64,000 bases of DNA from Alphaproteobacteria bacterium (GTDB taxonomy: Bacteria; Pseudomonadota; Alphaproteobacteria; Reyranellales; Reyranellaceae), in the NCBI GenBank assembly GCA_019635875.1, contig JAHBYP010000008.1:216004-280003 (forward strand), read 5' to 3'. A model generated the notes under the pieces. That model made no database searches. It worked only from the letters and a program-made list of their open reading frames with translations, and was not told the DNA's origin. Position numbers and translations under genes: made by a program. Positions 1 to 7,881 of this stretch are shown in pieces (positions within the stretch are counted from its first letter, which is position 1; each line of letters starts with the position of its first letter).

Positions 1-489
1 ACGCCCGAGCAGGCAAGGGCGATCGCCGATCGCCTGCGCTATCCGCCGGTCGGCCACCGCTCTGTCGCCGGCGCCGCGCCGCAGATGGCTTTCGAGGCCC
101 TGTCGCAGGCCGAAACCACGAAGATGGTCAATGACGCGATCCTGGTCACCGTCATGCTCGAGACACCGCAGGCGATCGCCAACGCCGAGGCCATCGCCGC
201 CGTGCCCGGCATCGACGTGCTGATGATCGGCACCAGCGACCTGACCATGGAGAAGGGCATCCCCGGCCAGATCGACCACGCCGACGTCGTGAAGGCCTAC
301 GAGACGGTGATCGCCGCCTGCCGCAAGCACGGCAAGCAGCCCGGCATGGGCGGCGTCTACAATCCGCCGATCATGGAGCGCTACATCAGGATGGGCGTGC
401 GCATGCTGCTGGCGGGCAACGACTTTGCCTTCCTGATGGAAGCGGCGCGCGCGCGCACCGGCTTCCTGCGCGGCATCAAGCTGCAGTGA
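1..489 (+). CDS. HpcH/HpaI aldolase family protein, 3' part only
   Basis: The gene enters from the left edge, so only its last 162 codons are visible. The reading frame is open from base 1. The visible part carries the C-terminal half of the HpcH/HpaI (citrate-lyase beta/2-keto-3-deoxy-diacid aldolase) TIM barrel: the segment with VMLETPQAIAN is the strand holding the metal-binding Glu, and IGTSDLTMEKG is the conserved substrate/phosphate loop before the last helices. Members cleave 2-keto-3-deoxy or 4-hydroxy-2-ketoacid substrates to pyruvate plus an aldehyde, using a divalent metal. The substrate cannot be told from this part. It runs in the same direction as the following SGNH gene but is separated by 160 bases, so co-transcription is uncertain. 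Confidence 0.85.
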   Translation, partial: TPEQARAIADRLRYPPVGHRSVAGAAPQMAFEALSQAETTKMVNDAILVTVMLETPQAIANAEAIAAVPGIDVLMIGTSDLTMEKGIPGQIDHADVVKAYETVIAACRKHGKQPGMGGVYNPPIMERYIRMGVRMLLAGNDFAFLMEAARARTGFLRGIKLQ

Positions 490-649
490 CGGGAGCCGCT
501 GCACCGGATCTGCACGACCGCTCCGGAACGTGGCGGTTTTCCGGCCGCTGCCGCGGGCGCGCACGCATGACTCGTGCGACGCTTCGGCCGTTGTCGGACT
601 GAGTCGCCGCGACTACAAGGGCAGACCTTCTCCGCACCGGTGTGCCAAC

Positions 650-1489
650 GTGCGTAGCCTGATCTTCATCCTCTCGCTCCTGCTGATCGCCCTGCCCGCC
701 CACGCGCAGCAGGCGGCGTCGCCGCCGCCGCTGGTCATCCCGCTTGTCGAGCCGTCGCCGCCGCCGACCACGGCCGACTTCGCGACACCGCCGCCGGGCA
801 GTGCCTGGCCGCCCCACGCGAGCGCCGCCGCCGGCCCGCCGCCGGCCAAGGTGACCGTGGCCGTGATGGGCGACTCGCTGGGCGACGGCATGTGGGGCGG
901 CCTCTACCGCCTGATGGTGCGCGACAAGCGCTACGTCTTCCTTCGCGGCGCCAAGAACTCGGTCGGCTTTACCGGCAGCGACCTCACCGACATGGTCGAC
1001 GCGGCGCTGGCCAACGGCCCGGTCGACGCCGTGGTCATGATGATCGGCGCCAACGACCGCCGCTCCTTCTTCGTCGGCACCCAGTCGAGGGCCCTGTTCC
1101 GCAGCAAGGTGTGGCAGGAGCTCTATGCCGGACGCATCGCCGGCTTCATGGACAAGCTGCAGCGGCACAAGCTGCCGACGATCTGGATCCTGCTGCCGGT
1201 GATGCGCGCCGACGACGCCAGCGCCGATGCGCGGCTGATCAACGACATCGTCGCCAACGCCGCCCGGACCCGACCCTACGTCAAGCTGCTGCCGACCTGG
1301 CCGATCACCGCCGACGAGCACGGCGCCTACCAGGCGCATTTCAAGGACCTCAAGGGCGTCACTCGCCTGATGCGCGCCAATGACGGCGTGCACTTCACCG
1401 ATCCGGCCTACGAGTTGATCGGCAGCTCGGTGCTCAAGCTCTTGCGCGAGAACGTGCCGCCGTTCAAGATTCTGCCGGCCAAAAGCTAG
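650..1489 (+). CDS. Exported SGNH/GDSL hydrolase, DUF459-like
   Basis: A 279-residue secreted esterase-like protein. I chose the GTG at 650 because the protein then opens with a classic signal peptide (RSLIFILSLLLIALPAHAQQ) ending in AHA; upstream codons in frame look like non-coding leader. A Pro/Ala-rich linker follows, then the SGNH core: block I GDSLGDG (nucleophile Ser), block III GANDRR (oxyanion Asn) and block V DGVHFTD with the catalytic Asp/His pair. DUF459-type SGNH proteins sit in the periplasm and often accompany MBOAT O-acyltransferases, acting on acylated surface glycans. The neighbours here (second SGNH protein, MBOAT) fit that. Substrate unknown. Confidence 0.8.
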   Translation: MRSLIFILSLLLIALPAHAQQAASPPPLVIPLVEPSPPPTTADFATPPPGSAWPPHASAAAGPPPAKVTVAVMGDSLGDGMWGGLYRLMVRDKRYVFLRGAKNSVGFTGSDLTDMVDAALANGPVDAVVMMIGANDRRSFFVGTQSRALFRSKVWQELYAGRIAGFMDKLQRHKLPTIWILLPVMRADDASADARLINDIVANAARTRPYVKLLPTWPITADEHGAYQAHFKDLKGVTRLMRANDGVHFTDPAYELIGSSVLKLLRENVPPFKILPAKS

Positions 1490-1552
1490 AGCCGCCCGTT
1501 CCCGAGAAGACGGCGGCCGTCTCCCCCCTCACCTGGACGGACCCCGCCGCCC

Positions 1553-2893
1553 ATGACGCAGCGCCCGATCTCCGCGACGGCCTTCGCGCCGCGCCGCCTG
1601 CCGCTGTTCGCCGGCATCCTCGCCTTGGGCCTCGTGCTCGCCTGCTCGCCCGACAGTGGCGAGAGCGGAGCGGGCGGCGCCGCGGCGGCGGCACCTGCGG
1701 CCCAGCTCACCGGTCTGCATCGCCAGCTCAACGAGCTGCAGAGCGGCCGCCGTGGACGGGTCAACATCGTGCAGATCGGCGACAGCCACACCGCCAACGA
1801 CCATTTCAGCGGCCGCCTGCGCGAGCTGTTCCAGCGCCAGTTCGGCGACGCCGGGCGCGGGCTGATGCCGCCGGGCTATCCCTTCCCCTATTGGCGGCCA
1901 TACCAGGTGAAGGTGCAGCAATCCGGCGCCTGGCAGGTGATCAGCAGCAATCGCGCCGGCGCCGAGGGTACCTTCGGCCTCTCGGGCTTCGTCACCCGCG
2001 GCAGCAAGTCGACCGACTCGATGTCGCTGGTCGCCGACAACGCCAACGCCGCCGACGGCGGCTCCTTCGACTCGGCCGAGATCCACTATTTCAAGCGGCC
2101 CGGCGGCGGCGCCATCCAGGTCTATATCGACGGCCGCTTCCATTCCGAGATCAACACCTCGGGCGGCGCCTACCTGCTCGACCGCGCCACGATCAGCGCC
2201 CCCGGCGCGCGCTCGCTGGAGCTGCGGCCGCGCGGCAACGGTCCGGTCGACATCGCTGACTGGGCGGTCTATCGCCGCCAGCGCGGTGTCACGCTCGCCG
2301 CGCTGGGCTTCGGCGGCGCGCAGATCGGCATCCTCGGCCGCTGGAACTGGCGCCTCGCCGCGTACGAGCTCAAGCATCTCGATCCCGGCCTGGTGATCCT
2401 GGCCTTCGGCACCAACGAGGGCTTCGCCGCGCGCGAGCGCCTGGGCGACTACGCCGGCGAGTTCGGCTCCTATGTCGATCTCGTCCGCCAGGCCGTGCCC
2501 CGCGCCTCGGTGGTGATCGTCGGCCCGCCCGACGCCAACCGCTTCCCATCCTATTGCGGGCGCCGCGGCGGCGCCGGCGCGAGCTGCGCGCCGCTGCGCG
2601 GGGCGGAGATCGCCAACTACACCGCCATGCTCAACGGGCGCGACCGCAAGCTCTGCCGCTGGCACGCGCCGGCCGCCATCGGCTACGTGCGCGAGGCGCA
2701 GCGCCAGGCGGCGCGCGCGCGCAACCTCTACTTCTTCGACTGGTCGCGCGTGCAGGGCGGCGAATGCGGCGCCGACCGCTTCGCGCGCGATGGGCTGGGC
2801 CACACCGACCACGTCCACATGCGCGAGCCCGGCTACCACCTCACCGCCGACCGGCTGTTCACCGAACTGATGGCCGGCTACCGCCGACGCTGA
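1553..2893 (+). CDS. SGNH/GDSL-like lipoprotein of the O-acylation block
   Basis: A 446-residue protein with a lipoprotein signal: a hydrophobic stretch ends in LVLAC, a good lipobox with Cys at about residue 30. After an Ala/Gly-rich linker the SGNH motifs appear in order: QIGDSHTAND (block I, nucleophile Ser in GDS), FGTNEG (block III Asn) and TDHVHMREPGY (block V Asp-x-x-His). A long beta-rich insertion with FYKR-like sheets separates blocks I and III, as in the two-domain AlgX/PatB-like and DUF459 relatives. It lies 63 bases after the first SGNH gene and 78 before the MBOAT gene, in the same direction. Expected role: anchored acyltransferase or esterase working with the MBOAT. Exact chemistry is inferred from context. 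Confidence 0.78.
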   Translation: MTQRPISATAFAPRRLPLFAGILALGLVLACSPDSGESGAGGAAAAAPAAQLTGLHRQLNELQSGRRGRVNIVQIGDSHTANDHFSGRLRELFQRQFGDAGRGLMPPGYPFPYWRPYQVKVQQSGAWQVISSNRAGAEGTFGLSGFVTRGSKSTDSMSLVADNANAADGGSFDSAEIHYFKRPGGGAIQVYIDGRFHSEINTSGGAYLLDRATISAPGARSLELRPRGNGPVDIADWAVYRRQRGVTLAALGFGGAQIGILGRWNWRLAAYELKHLDPGLVILAFGTNEGFAARERLGDYAGEFGSYVDLVRQAVPRASVVIVGPPDANRFPSYCGRRGGAGASCAPLRGAEIANYTAMLNGRDRKLCRWHAPAAIGYVREAQRQAARARNLYFFDWSRVQGGECGADRFARDGLGHTDHVHMREPGYHLTADRLFTELMAGYRRR

Positions 2894-2901
2894 GATGAAC
2901 C

Positions 2902-2926
2902 CGCTCCCGGGAGCGCCGGCGCTCCC
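2902..2926. repeat. Overlapping perfect palindromes before the MBOAT gene
   Basis: Two perfect palindromes share their middle arm: CGCTCCCGGGAGCG at 2902-2915 and GGGAGCGCCGGCGCTCCC at 2909-2926. An RNA from here can fold one hairpin or the other but not both. It lies in the 78-base gap between the SGNH lipoprotein gene and the MBOAT gene. No T-tract follows, so it is not a standard terminator. Confidence 0.5.
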
Positions 2927-2971
2927 AGCAAGACGGGGCCTTCGCTTCGCCCAGGACGACAGCGTCACGCG

Positions 2972-4390
2972 ATGATCTTCCCGACGCTCAACTTCCTGCT
3001 GTTCTTCCTGGTGGTCTGCCTGATCGCCTGGGGGCTGGCGATCAGCCGTTCGCACGCGCTGCACAAGCTCTCGATCATCGCCGCGAGCTATTTCTTCTAC
3101 GCCTTCTGGAACTGGAAGCTGGCCTTCCTGCTGTTCTCCAGCGTGCTGCTGAACTTCATCGCCGGGCGGCTGATCGACCGCACACGCGGCACGGCGTGGT
3201 GCAAGCGCGTGGTCGGCGTCGCGGTGATCCTCAACCTCTCGCTGCTGGGCTTCTTCAAGTACTACGGCTGGTTCCTCGAATCGCTCGATGCGCTGCTGCG
3301 CTCGCTGGGCATGGAGCGCGAGCTGCCCTTCCTGGAGATCGTGCTGCCGGTGGGCATCTCGTTCTACACCTTCCAGGGCATCTCCTACATCGTCGACCTC
3401 TATCGCCGCGATCTCGACCGCTCGCGGCCGCTGATCGACGTGATGTTCTTCATCTCGTTCTTCCCGCACCTGGTGGCCGGCCCGATCGTGCGCGCAGCCG
3501 CCTTCCTGCCGCAGCTCGAGACGCCGCCCAACCCCAACCGCGTCTTCGTCGGGCTCGGCCTGATCCTGATCATGTGGGGCGTGTTCAAGAAGGCGATCAT
3601 CGCCAATTACCTGGCCGTCGGCCTGGTCGACAAGGCGTTCTTCGATCCCACCGCCTTCGGCGCCATCGACCTCCTGTTCGCGGTCTATGCCTACGCGGTG
3701 CAGATCTATTGCGACTTCAGCGCCTACAGCGACATCGCCATCGGCGTCGCCGCCCTGCTCGGCTACCGCTTCCAGCGCAACTTCAACCAGCCCTACCGCG
3801 CCGAGACCCTGGCCGATTTCTGGCGCCGCTGGCACATGTCGCTGTCGAGCTGGCTGCGCGACTATCTCTACATCCCGCTGGGCGGCAATCGCGGCGGCGA
3901 GCTCAGGACCTACCGCAACCTGCTGCTGACCATGGTGCTGGGCGGCATCTGGCACGGCGCGGCCTGGAAGTTCGTGATCTGGGGCGCCTTGCATGGCGGC
4001 TTCCTCGCCATCGAGCGCGCCATCGGCTTCGGCCGCGACAGCGCGCACTGGCCGACATGGCGCCGCGCGCTGGCCGTGCTGCTGATATTCCACTTCGTCT
4101 GCTTCTGCTGGATCTTTTTCCGCGCCGAGAATCTGGCGCGGGTCTGGGAGATGCTAGCCGGCCTGGGCGACTGGTCGCAGCCCTCGACCCTGCTGACGCC
4201 GTTCCTGCTGGCGTTGATCGTCTTCGGCCTGCAGATCCAGTTCACGCCGCCCGACACGTTGCAGCAGATGGATCGCGCCTACCACAGCCTGCCCGTCTGG
4301 GCGGTGGGCGTGCTGATCGGCGCCGTCCTGCTGGTGATCGAGGCGATCGGCGGCGATGGCGCAGCGCCTTTCATCTACTTCCAGTTCTGA
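2972..4390 (+). CDS. MBOAT family O-acyltransferase (AlgI/DltB type)
   Basis: A 472-residue polytopic membrane protein of normal length for the family. Hydrophobic segments run through the whole chain. The MBOAT core is clear: WRRWHMSLSSWLRDYLYIPL around residues 290-310, then GGIWHGAAWKFVIWGALHG, where His328 in WHGA matches the invariant catalytic His. AlgI/PatA-like members pass acyl groups (usually acetyl) across the inner membrane to a partner that modifies an exported polysaccharide or peptidoglycan. The two SGNH proteins just upstream are likely the periplasmic partners, and the small membrane gene 12 bases downstream likely belongs to the same transcript. The acceptor glycan is unknown; no polysaccharide synthase is in the window. 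Confidence 0.93.
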   Translation: MIFPTLNFLLFFLVVCLIAWGLAISRSHALHKLSIIAASYFFYAFWNWKLAFLLFSSVLLNFIAGRLIDRTRGTAWCKRVVGVAVILNLSLLGFFKYYGWFLESLDALLRSLGMERELPFLEIVLPVGISFYTFQGISYIVDLYRRDLDRSRPLIDVMFFISFFPHLVAGPIVRAAAFLPQLETPPNPNRVFVGLGLILIMWGVFKKAIIANYLAVGLVDKAFFDPTAFGAIDLLFAVYAYAVQIYCDFSAYSDIAIGVAALLGYRFQRNFNQPYRAETLADFWRRWHMSLSSWLRDYLYIPLGGNRGGELRTYRNLLLTMVLGGIWHGAAWKFVIWGALHGGFLAIERAIGFGRDSAHWPTWRRALAVLLIFHFVCFCWIFFRAENLARVWEMLAGLGDWSQPSTLLTPFLLALIVFGLQIQFTPPDTLQQMDRAYHSLPVWAVGVLIGAVLLVIEAIGGDGAAPFIYFQF

Positions 4391-4402
4391 GGGAGAACGG
4401 CG

Positions 4403-4687
4403 ATGAGCACGACCGACGACCTCGCACCCGGCACGATCGAGCTGGAGGCCGGCATGCGGCCGCAGCGGCTGCGCGTGCTGCCGCCGATCATCGTCATCGC
4501 ACTCGCCATCCTGCTGGTGTTCAACAGCCAGGGCCTGTCGAAGTGGTCGCGCGACCTGCCGCCCTCGACCTTCAACCTGCATGTCGCCGATGCCGCCGGG
4601 TGGTGGCACGAGAAAATGGTGAAGCTCGGGCCGGCCAAGGCCTTCGAGGCGCTGCGCGACGCCATCGGCGTCGAGCTGGTTCCCTGA
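4403..4687 (+). CDS. Small single-span membrane protein following the MBOAT
   Basis: A 94-residue protein I cannot assign to a family. It has a charged N-terminal tail (about 30 residues), one strongly hydrophobic span (LPPIIVIALAILLVF, about residues 29-44) and a roughly 50-residue C-terminal tail rich in Trp and charged residues, so probably a bitopic inner-membrane protein. The start is preceded by GAGGGAGAAC, a good ribosome site, 12 bases after the MBOAT stop. Position and size suggest an accessory subunit of the O-acyltransferase, as small membrane partners are known next to DltB/PatA-type systems; that role is inference. Confidence 0.7.
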   Translation: MSTTDDLAPGTIELEAGMRPQRLRVLPPIIVIALAILLVFNSQGLSKWSRDLPPSTFNLHVADAAGWWHEKMVKLGPAKAFEALRDAIGVELVP

Positions 4688-4734
4688 ATATTTCATTCAT
4701 CCCGCCGCAAGGCGCAGGGCGCTAAGCTGCGCCC

Positions 4735-5460
4735 ATGGACTTCGCGAAATTCGACCAGCGCCACTATCCGACCCTCCCGGTGCGCGAGGGCTACGGTGAA
4801 TGGGCGCGCACATACGAGGACACGGTCCTCGACCTGATGGATCTGCGCTTGCTGGCGCGGCTGCAAACAGTCGACTGGCGGCACGTGAAGCATGCCGTCG
4901 ACCTCGCGTGCGGCACCGGCCGCATCGGTGTCTGGCTGCGCCGGTCAGGCGTTGCCCGTTTGCACGGCGTGGATTTCACCGAGGCGATGCTCGACGGTGC
5001 GCGCGGCAAGGGCGTCTATGACCGGCTCGCCCTGGCGGACATCGCCGCTACCGGACTCGATGGCGGCGTCTACGATCTCGCGACAATGGTGCTTGCCGAC
5101 GAGCACCTGGCCGATCTGCGGCCCACCTATCGCGAGGCCGTGCGACTGCTTGCAGCCGGTGGACGCTTCGTCCTGGTGGGCTATCACCCGTTCTTCCTGG
5201 TGCAGGGCATCCCGACGCATTTCGATCGCGCCTCGGGCGACTCGGTCGCGATCGAGAGTCATGTCCATCTCACCAGCGAGCACATCGGCGCCGGGCTCGG
5301 CGCCGGCCTGCGCCTGGTCGAGATGATCGAGGGCGTGGTCGACGAGGACTGGGTCGCGGCCAAGCCCAAATGGCAGAGGCATCTGCATCGCCCGATCAGC
5401 TTCGCATTGGTCTGGGCGAAGGATCAGGCGGCGGCTTCGGTCTCGACCAGCCGCGCATAG
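4735..5460 (+). CDS. Class I SAM-dependent methyltransferase
   Basis: A 241-residue soluble protein with the class I Rossmann methyltransferase layout: VDLACGTGRIG is motif I (SAM-binding glycine loop), GVDFTEAML is motif II with the acidic ribose-binding residue, and ATMVLADEHLADL is the motif IV region. The C-terminal third, with GYHPFFLVQGIPTHF, resembles the lid seen in UbiE/BioC-like small-molecule methyltransferases. Substrate cannot be predicted. Its last 37 bases overlap the 3' end of the convergent XRE regulator gene, so the two share a termination region but not a transcript. Confidence 0.85.
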   Translation: MDFAKFDQRHYPTLPVREGYGEWARTYEDTVLDLMDLRLLARLQTVDWRHVKHAVDLACGTGRIGVWLRRSGVARLHGVDFTEAMLDGARGKGVYDRLALADIAATGLDGGVYDLATMVLADEHLADLRPTYREAVRLLAAGGRFVLVGYHPFFLVQGIPTHFDRASGDSVAIESHVHLTSEHIGAGLGAGLRLVEMIEGVVDEDWVAAKPKWQRHLHRPISFALVWAKDQAAASVSTSRA

Positions 5461-5996
5461 CCGCCGTCGGACAGGCGCAGGCGCGTCCAACGGCAGCGAC
5501 CACGGCGGATCGGCACCTCGCGCGATGTATTGGCGCCGGTCAGCACCTCGACCTCGGGCGGCGCCTCGCCGTACCAGCCCAGTTCCGCCAGCATTGTCTC
5601 GGCGCGGGCGATCGCCTCGGTGTGGAAGCGCCACATCGAGGTGCCTGCAAGCTCGCTGGCGGACAGCTTCCAGCGTCGCTCGCGCGACGGTGAGGCGGCC
5701 AGCAGGCGGTGCGTAAGATCGCAGATAAGGTGCGCCTCGCGCGACGATCCGCGCACCAGCCGCCCCAGCGCATGGTCGGCCGCGCCATCGAGTCGCGCCG
5801 CCATCAGCGCACGCAACGCTTCGCGCTCGGGCGGCGTTGGAGTCTGGTGGCCGGACTCCCAGCGCGACACGGTGGCCTGCGACACGCCGAGCAGCTCGGC
5901 CGCGTGGCCCTGCTTCATGCGGCGCAGCGCGCGCCAGACGCGCAACGAGCGCCCGAAGTCGCCCGCCTCGCGGGCGGCGCAGTCGGTTCTGTCCAT
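5424..5996 (-). CDS. XRE-family transcriptional regulator with C-terminal domain
   Basis: A 190-residue DNA-binding protein. I chose the ATG at 5996 (start MDRTD) because AAAGGGA lies a few bases before it; a longer frame to 6110 begins with low-quality sequence. The N-terminal helix-turn-helix is plain: MKQGHAAELLGVSQATVSRW, roughly residues 28-50, with the XRE pattern of recognition helix SQATVSRWE. The C-terminal 120 residues hold no motif I recognise; they include an MWRFHTEAIARAE helix and an Arg-rich end, perhaps a ligand or oligomerisation domain. It is divergent from the class V aminotransferase gene, with 107 bases between starts, and may regulate it. Confidence 0.8.
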   Translation of the reverse strand: MDRTDCAAREAGDFGRSLRVWRALRRMKQGHAAELLGVSQATVSRWESGHQTPTPPEREALRALMAARLDGAADHALGRLVRGSSREAHLICDLTHRLLAASPSRERRWKLSASELAGTSMWRFHTEAIARAETMLAELGWYGEAPPEVEVLTGANTSREVPIRRGRCRWTRLRLSDGGYARLVETEAAA

Positions 5997-6103
5997 GGCG
6001 ATGTCCCTTTCGCCGGCACCATAGCCGCCGCACAGCGCCTTGCAACCCGGCCCGCGCCTCCCGAAAATGGGGGCGGGGGCAGAGCAGACCTCCCGGAGGA
6101 TCC

Positions 6104-7279
6104 ATGCCACCGGCCGACACGCCAGCGTTCGGATCGCAGGAGATGGCCGTTCTGTTCGGCCTCGACCCCGACATCGCCTATCTCAACCACGGCGGCTTCG
6201 GCGTCACGCCGGCGCCGGTGCGGGTGACCCAGGACGTCTGGCGCCGCCAGATCGAGGCCAATCCGACGGCGTTCTTCGATCGCGCCCACTTCACGCCGCT
6301 GGTGCGCGCCGCGGCCAACCGGGTCGCGGATTGGCTCGGTGGCAGCGGCGAGGGCTGGGTGTTCGTCGGCAACGCCACCGCGGGATTGAACAGCGTGCTG
6401 CGCTCGATCGGCCTGAAGGCCGGCGACGAGGTCGTGGTCACCGACCACGGCTACAACGCCGTGCTGCAGGCCGCGCTCTACGAGTCCTCGGCGCCCGGCG
6501 CGAAGGTCGTGATCGTGCGGCTGCCGTGGCCCGACTACAGCCACGACGGCGCGGTCGAAGCCATCGGGCGCGCGATCACGCCGCGCACCAAGCTGGTGAT
6601 TGTCGACCACATCACCTCGCCCACGGCGCTGATCCTGCCCGTGGCGCGCATTGCCGAGCTGTGCCGCGCCAGGGACGTGACGCTGGCCATCGACGGCGCG
6701 CATGCGCCCGGCCATCTGCGCGACATCGACGTGCCGGCGCTGGGCGCCGACATCTATGTCGGCAACCTGCACAAATGGGCCTTCGTGCCGCGCGGCTGCG
6801 GCGTGCTGTGGGCCGCGCCGGCGTGGCGCGAGCGGCTGCACCCGACGGTGATCAGCCACGGCTACGGCCAGGGCTACACCGCCGAGTTCGACTGGCAGGG
6901 CACGCTCGATCCGACGCCGATCCTGTGCGTCGAGGCCGCTTTCGACTTCGCCGAGCAGATCGGCCGCGCGCGGCTGGTGGCGTGGAACTACGGCCTGATC
7001 GAGCACGCCGTGCCCGCGCTGTGCGCCGCGCTCGAGGTCAACGAGGCGACGCCGGCCGAAGCGCGCGCGATGATGGCGACCATCGCGCTGCCCTCGCGCG
7101 TATCAGGCACGCGCGACAACACGCTGACGCTCAGGCGCAAGCTGCGCGAGGAGCACGGGCTGGAGGCGCAGATCGTGCCCTTCCAGGACCGCGCCTGGAC
7201 CCGCATCGCCGCGGCGCCGTATCTGTCGGCGGACGATTTCGCACGACTGGGCGTGGCGTTGCGCGAGGTGCTGGCGTAG
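6104..7279 (+). CDS. Class V aminotransferase (isopenicillin-N-epimerase-like)
   Basis: A 391-residue PLP enzyme. The ATG at 6104 follows CGGAGGATCC, a strong ribosome site, and the protein begins at the family's usual N-terminus (FGLDPDIAYLNHGGFGVTPA). The chain shows GNATAGLNSVLRS (cofactor phosphate loop), ITSPTALILPV and AIDGAHAPGH (Asp that binds the pyridine N), and GNLHKWAFVPRGCG with the Schiff-base Lys. The closest fold group is CefD/EgtE-like class V enzymes, which act as desulfurases, lyases or epimerases rather than true transaminases, so the reaction stays open. It stands alone on the plus strand, divergent from the XRE regulator. Confidence 0.88.
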   Translation: MPPADTPAFGSQEMAVLFGLDPDIAYLNHGGFGVTPAPVRVTQDVWRRQIEANPTAFFDRAHFTPLVRAAANRVADWLGGSGEGWVFVGNATAGLNSVLRSIGLKAGDEVVVTDHGYNAVLQAALYESSAPGAKVVIVRLPWPDYSHDGAVEAIGRAITPRTKLVIVDHITSPTALILPVARIAELCRARDVTLAIDGAHAPGHLRDIDVPALGADIYVGNLHKWAFVPRGCGVLWAAPAWRERLHPTVISHGYGQGYTAEFDWQGTLDPTPILCVEAAFDFAEQIGRARLVAWNYGLIEHAVPALCAALEVNEATPAEARAMMATIALPSRVSGTRDNTLTLRRKLREEHGLEAQIVPFQDRAWTRIAAAPYLSADDFARLGVALREVLA

Positions 7280-7332
7280 GCGACCCCCCTTGCCGGCTTG
7301 ACGCGCTGCGCACCGTCTGCGAAGGGACGGCG

Positions 7333-7812
7333 ATGCGAGCGACGTTCGCCGCGACAGCGGCACGCCACGGCAACCTCCCGGCCACAGAGGGCTGGAAGCG
7401 TACGGCTCTGCTGTCCTGCGCCGCACTGCTCCTCTTCGTCGCCGGCGCGGTCTCGCATGCGCTCGCACCGCGTTCGCTGGCCGCGGGCCACCTGAGTGGT
7501 GCGATCGTCGATGGCTTCCTGCCGTCGGATCACGGCATACGGCCAGGTCAGGCGGCCCCCAGGATCACGGCCGACAGGCGTCAGCTCGAACCCGGTTTCG
7601 ATCGCGCCCCGCCGCCCGAGATCCTTACACCTGTCGTTCCGGTCATCACGCCGACGCCGGATAGTGCTTGTGGCGATTGGACCGACAGGCCCTGTCTGCC
7701 CCGGCATTCCCGGCGCCTCGCCCACCGCCCGCGCGGACCACCGACGATGGATCGGCTTCCGACCCATCATCGTGGAACGACGCTGATCGTCCGCGCGGAG
7801 GTCCATCACTGA
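7333..7812 (+). CDS. Hypothetical protein with one membrane span
   Basis: A 159-residue orphan. The ATG at 7333 is preceded by GAAGGGA, a fair ribosome site. Residues about 22-45 (WKRTALLSCAALLLFVAGAV) form one likely membrane span or uncleaved signal; the remainder is Pro/Arg-rich with little predicted structure. No family is recognised. It fills most of the 600-base stretch between the aminotransferase and SecDF, in the same direction as both. The Arg/His/Pro-rich tail looks like what non-coding GC-rich DNA yields, so the gene may be shorter than called or not real. Confidence 0.4.
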   Translation: MRATFAATAARHGNLPATEGWKRTALLSCAALLLFVAGAVSHALAPRSLAAGHLSGAIVDGFLPSDHGIRPGQAAPRITADRRQLEPGFDRAPPPEILTPVVPVITPTPDSACGDWTDRPCLPRHSRRLAHRPRGPPTMDRLPTHHRGTTLIVRAEVHH

Positions 7813-7881
7813 AGATGGGCTGACCTGAGCGGAGGGAGCTGCGCGTTCCGCGCACGCCCACTTCACTCAGGATATCCCATC

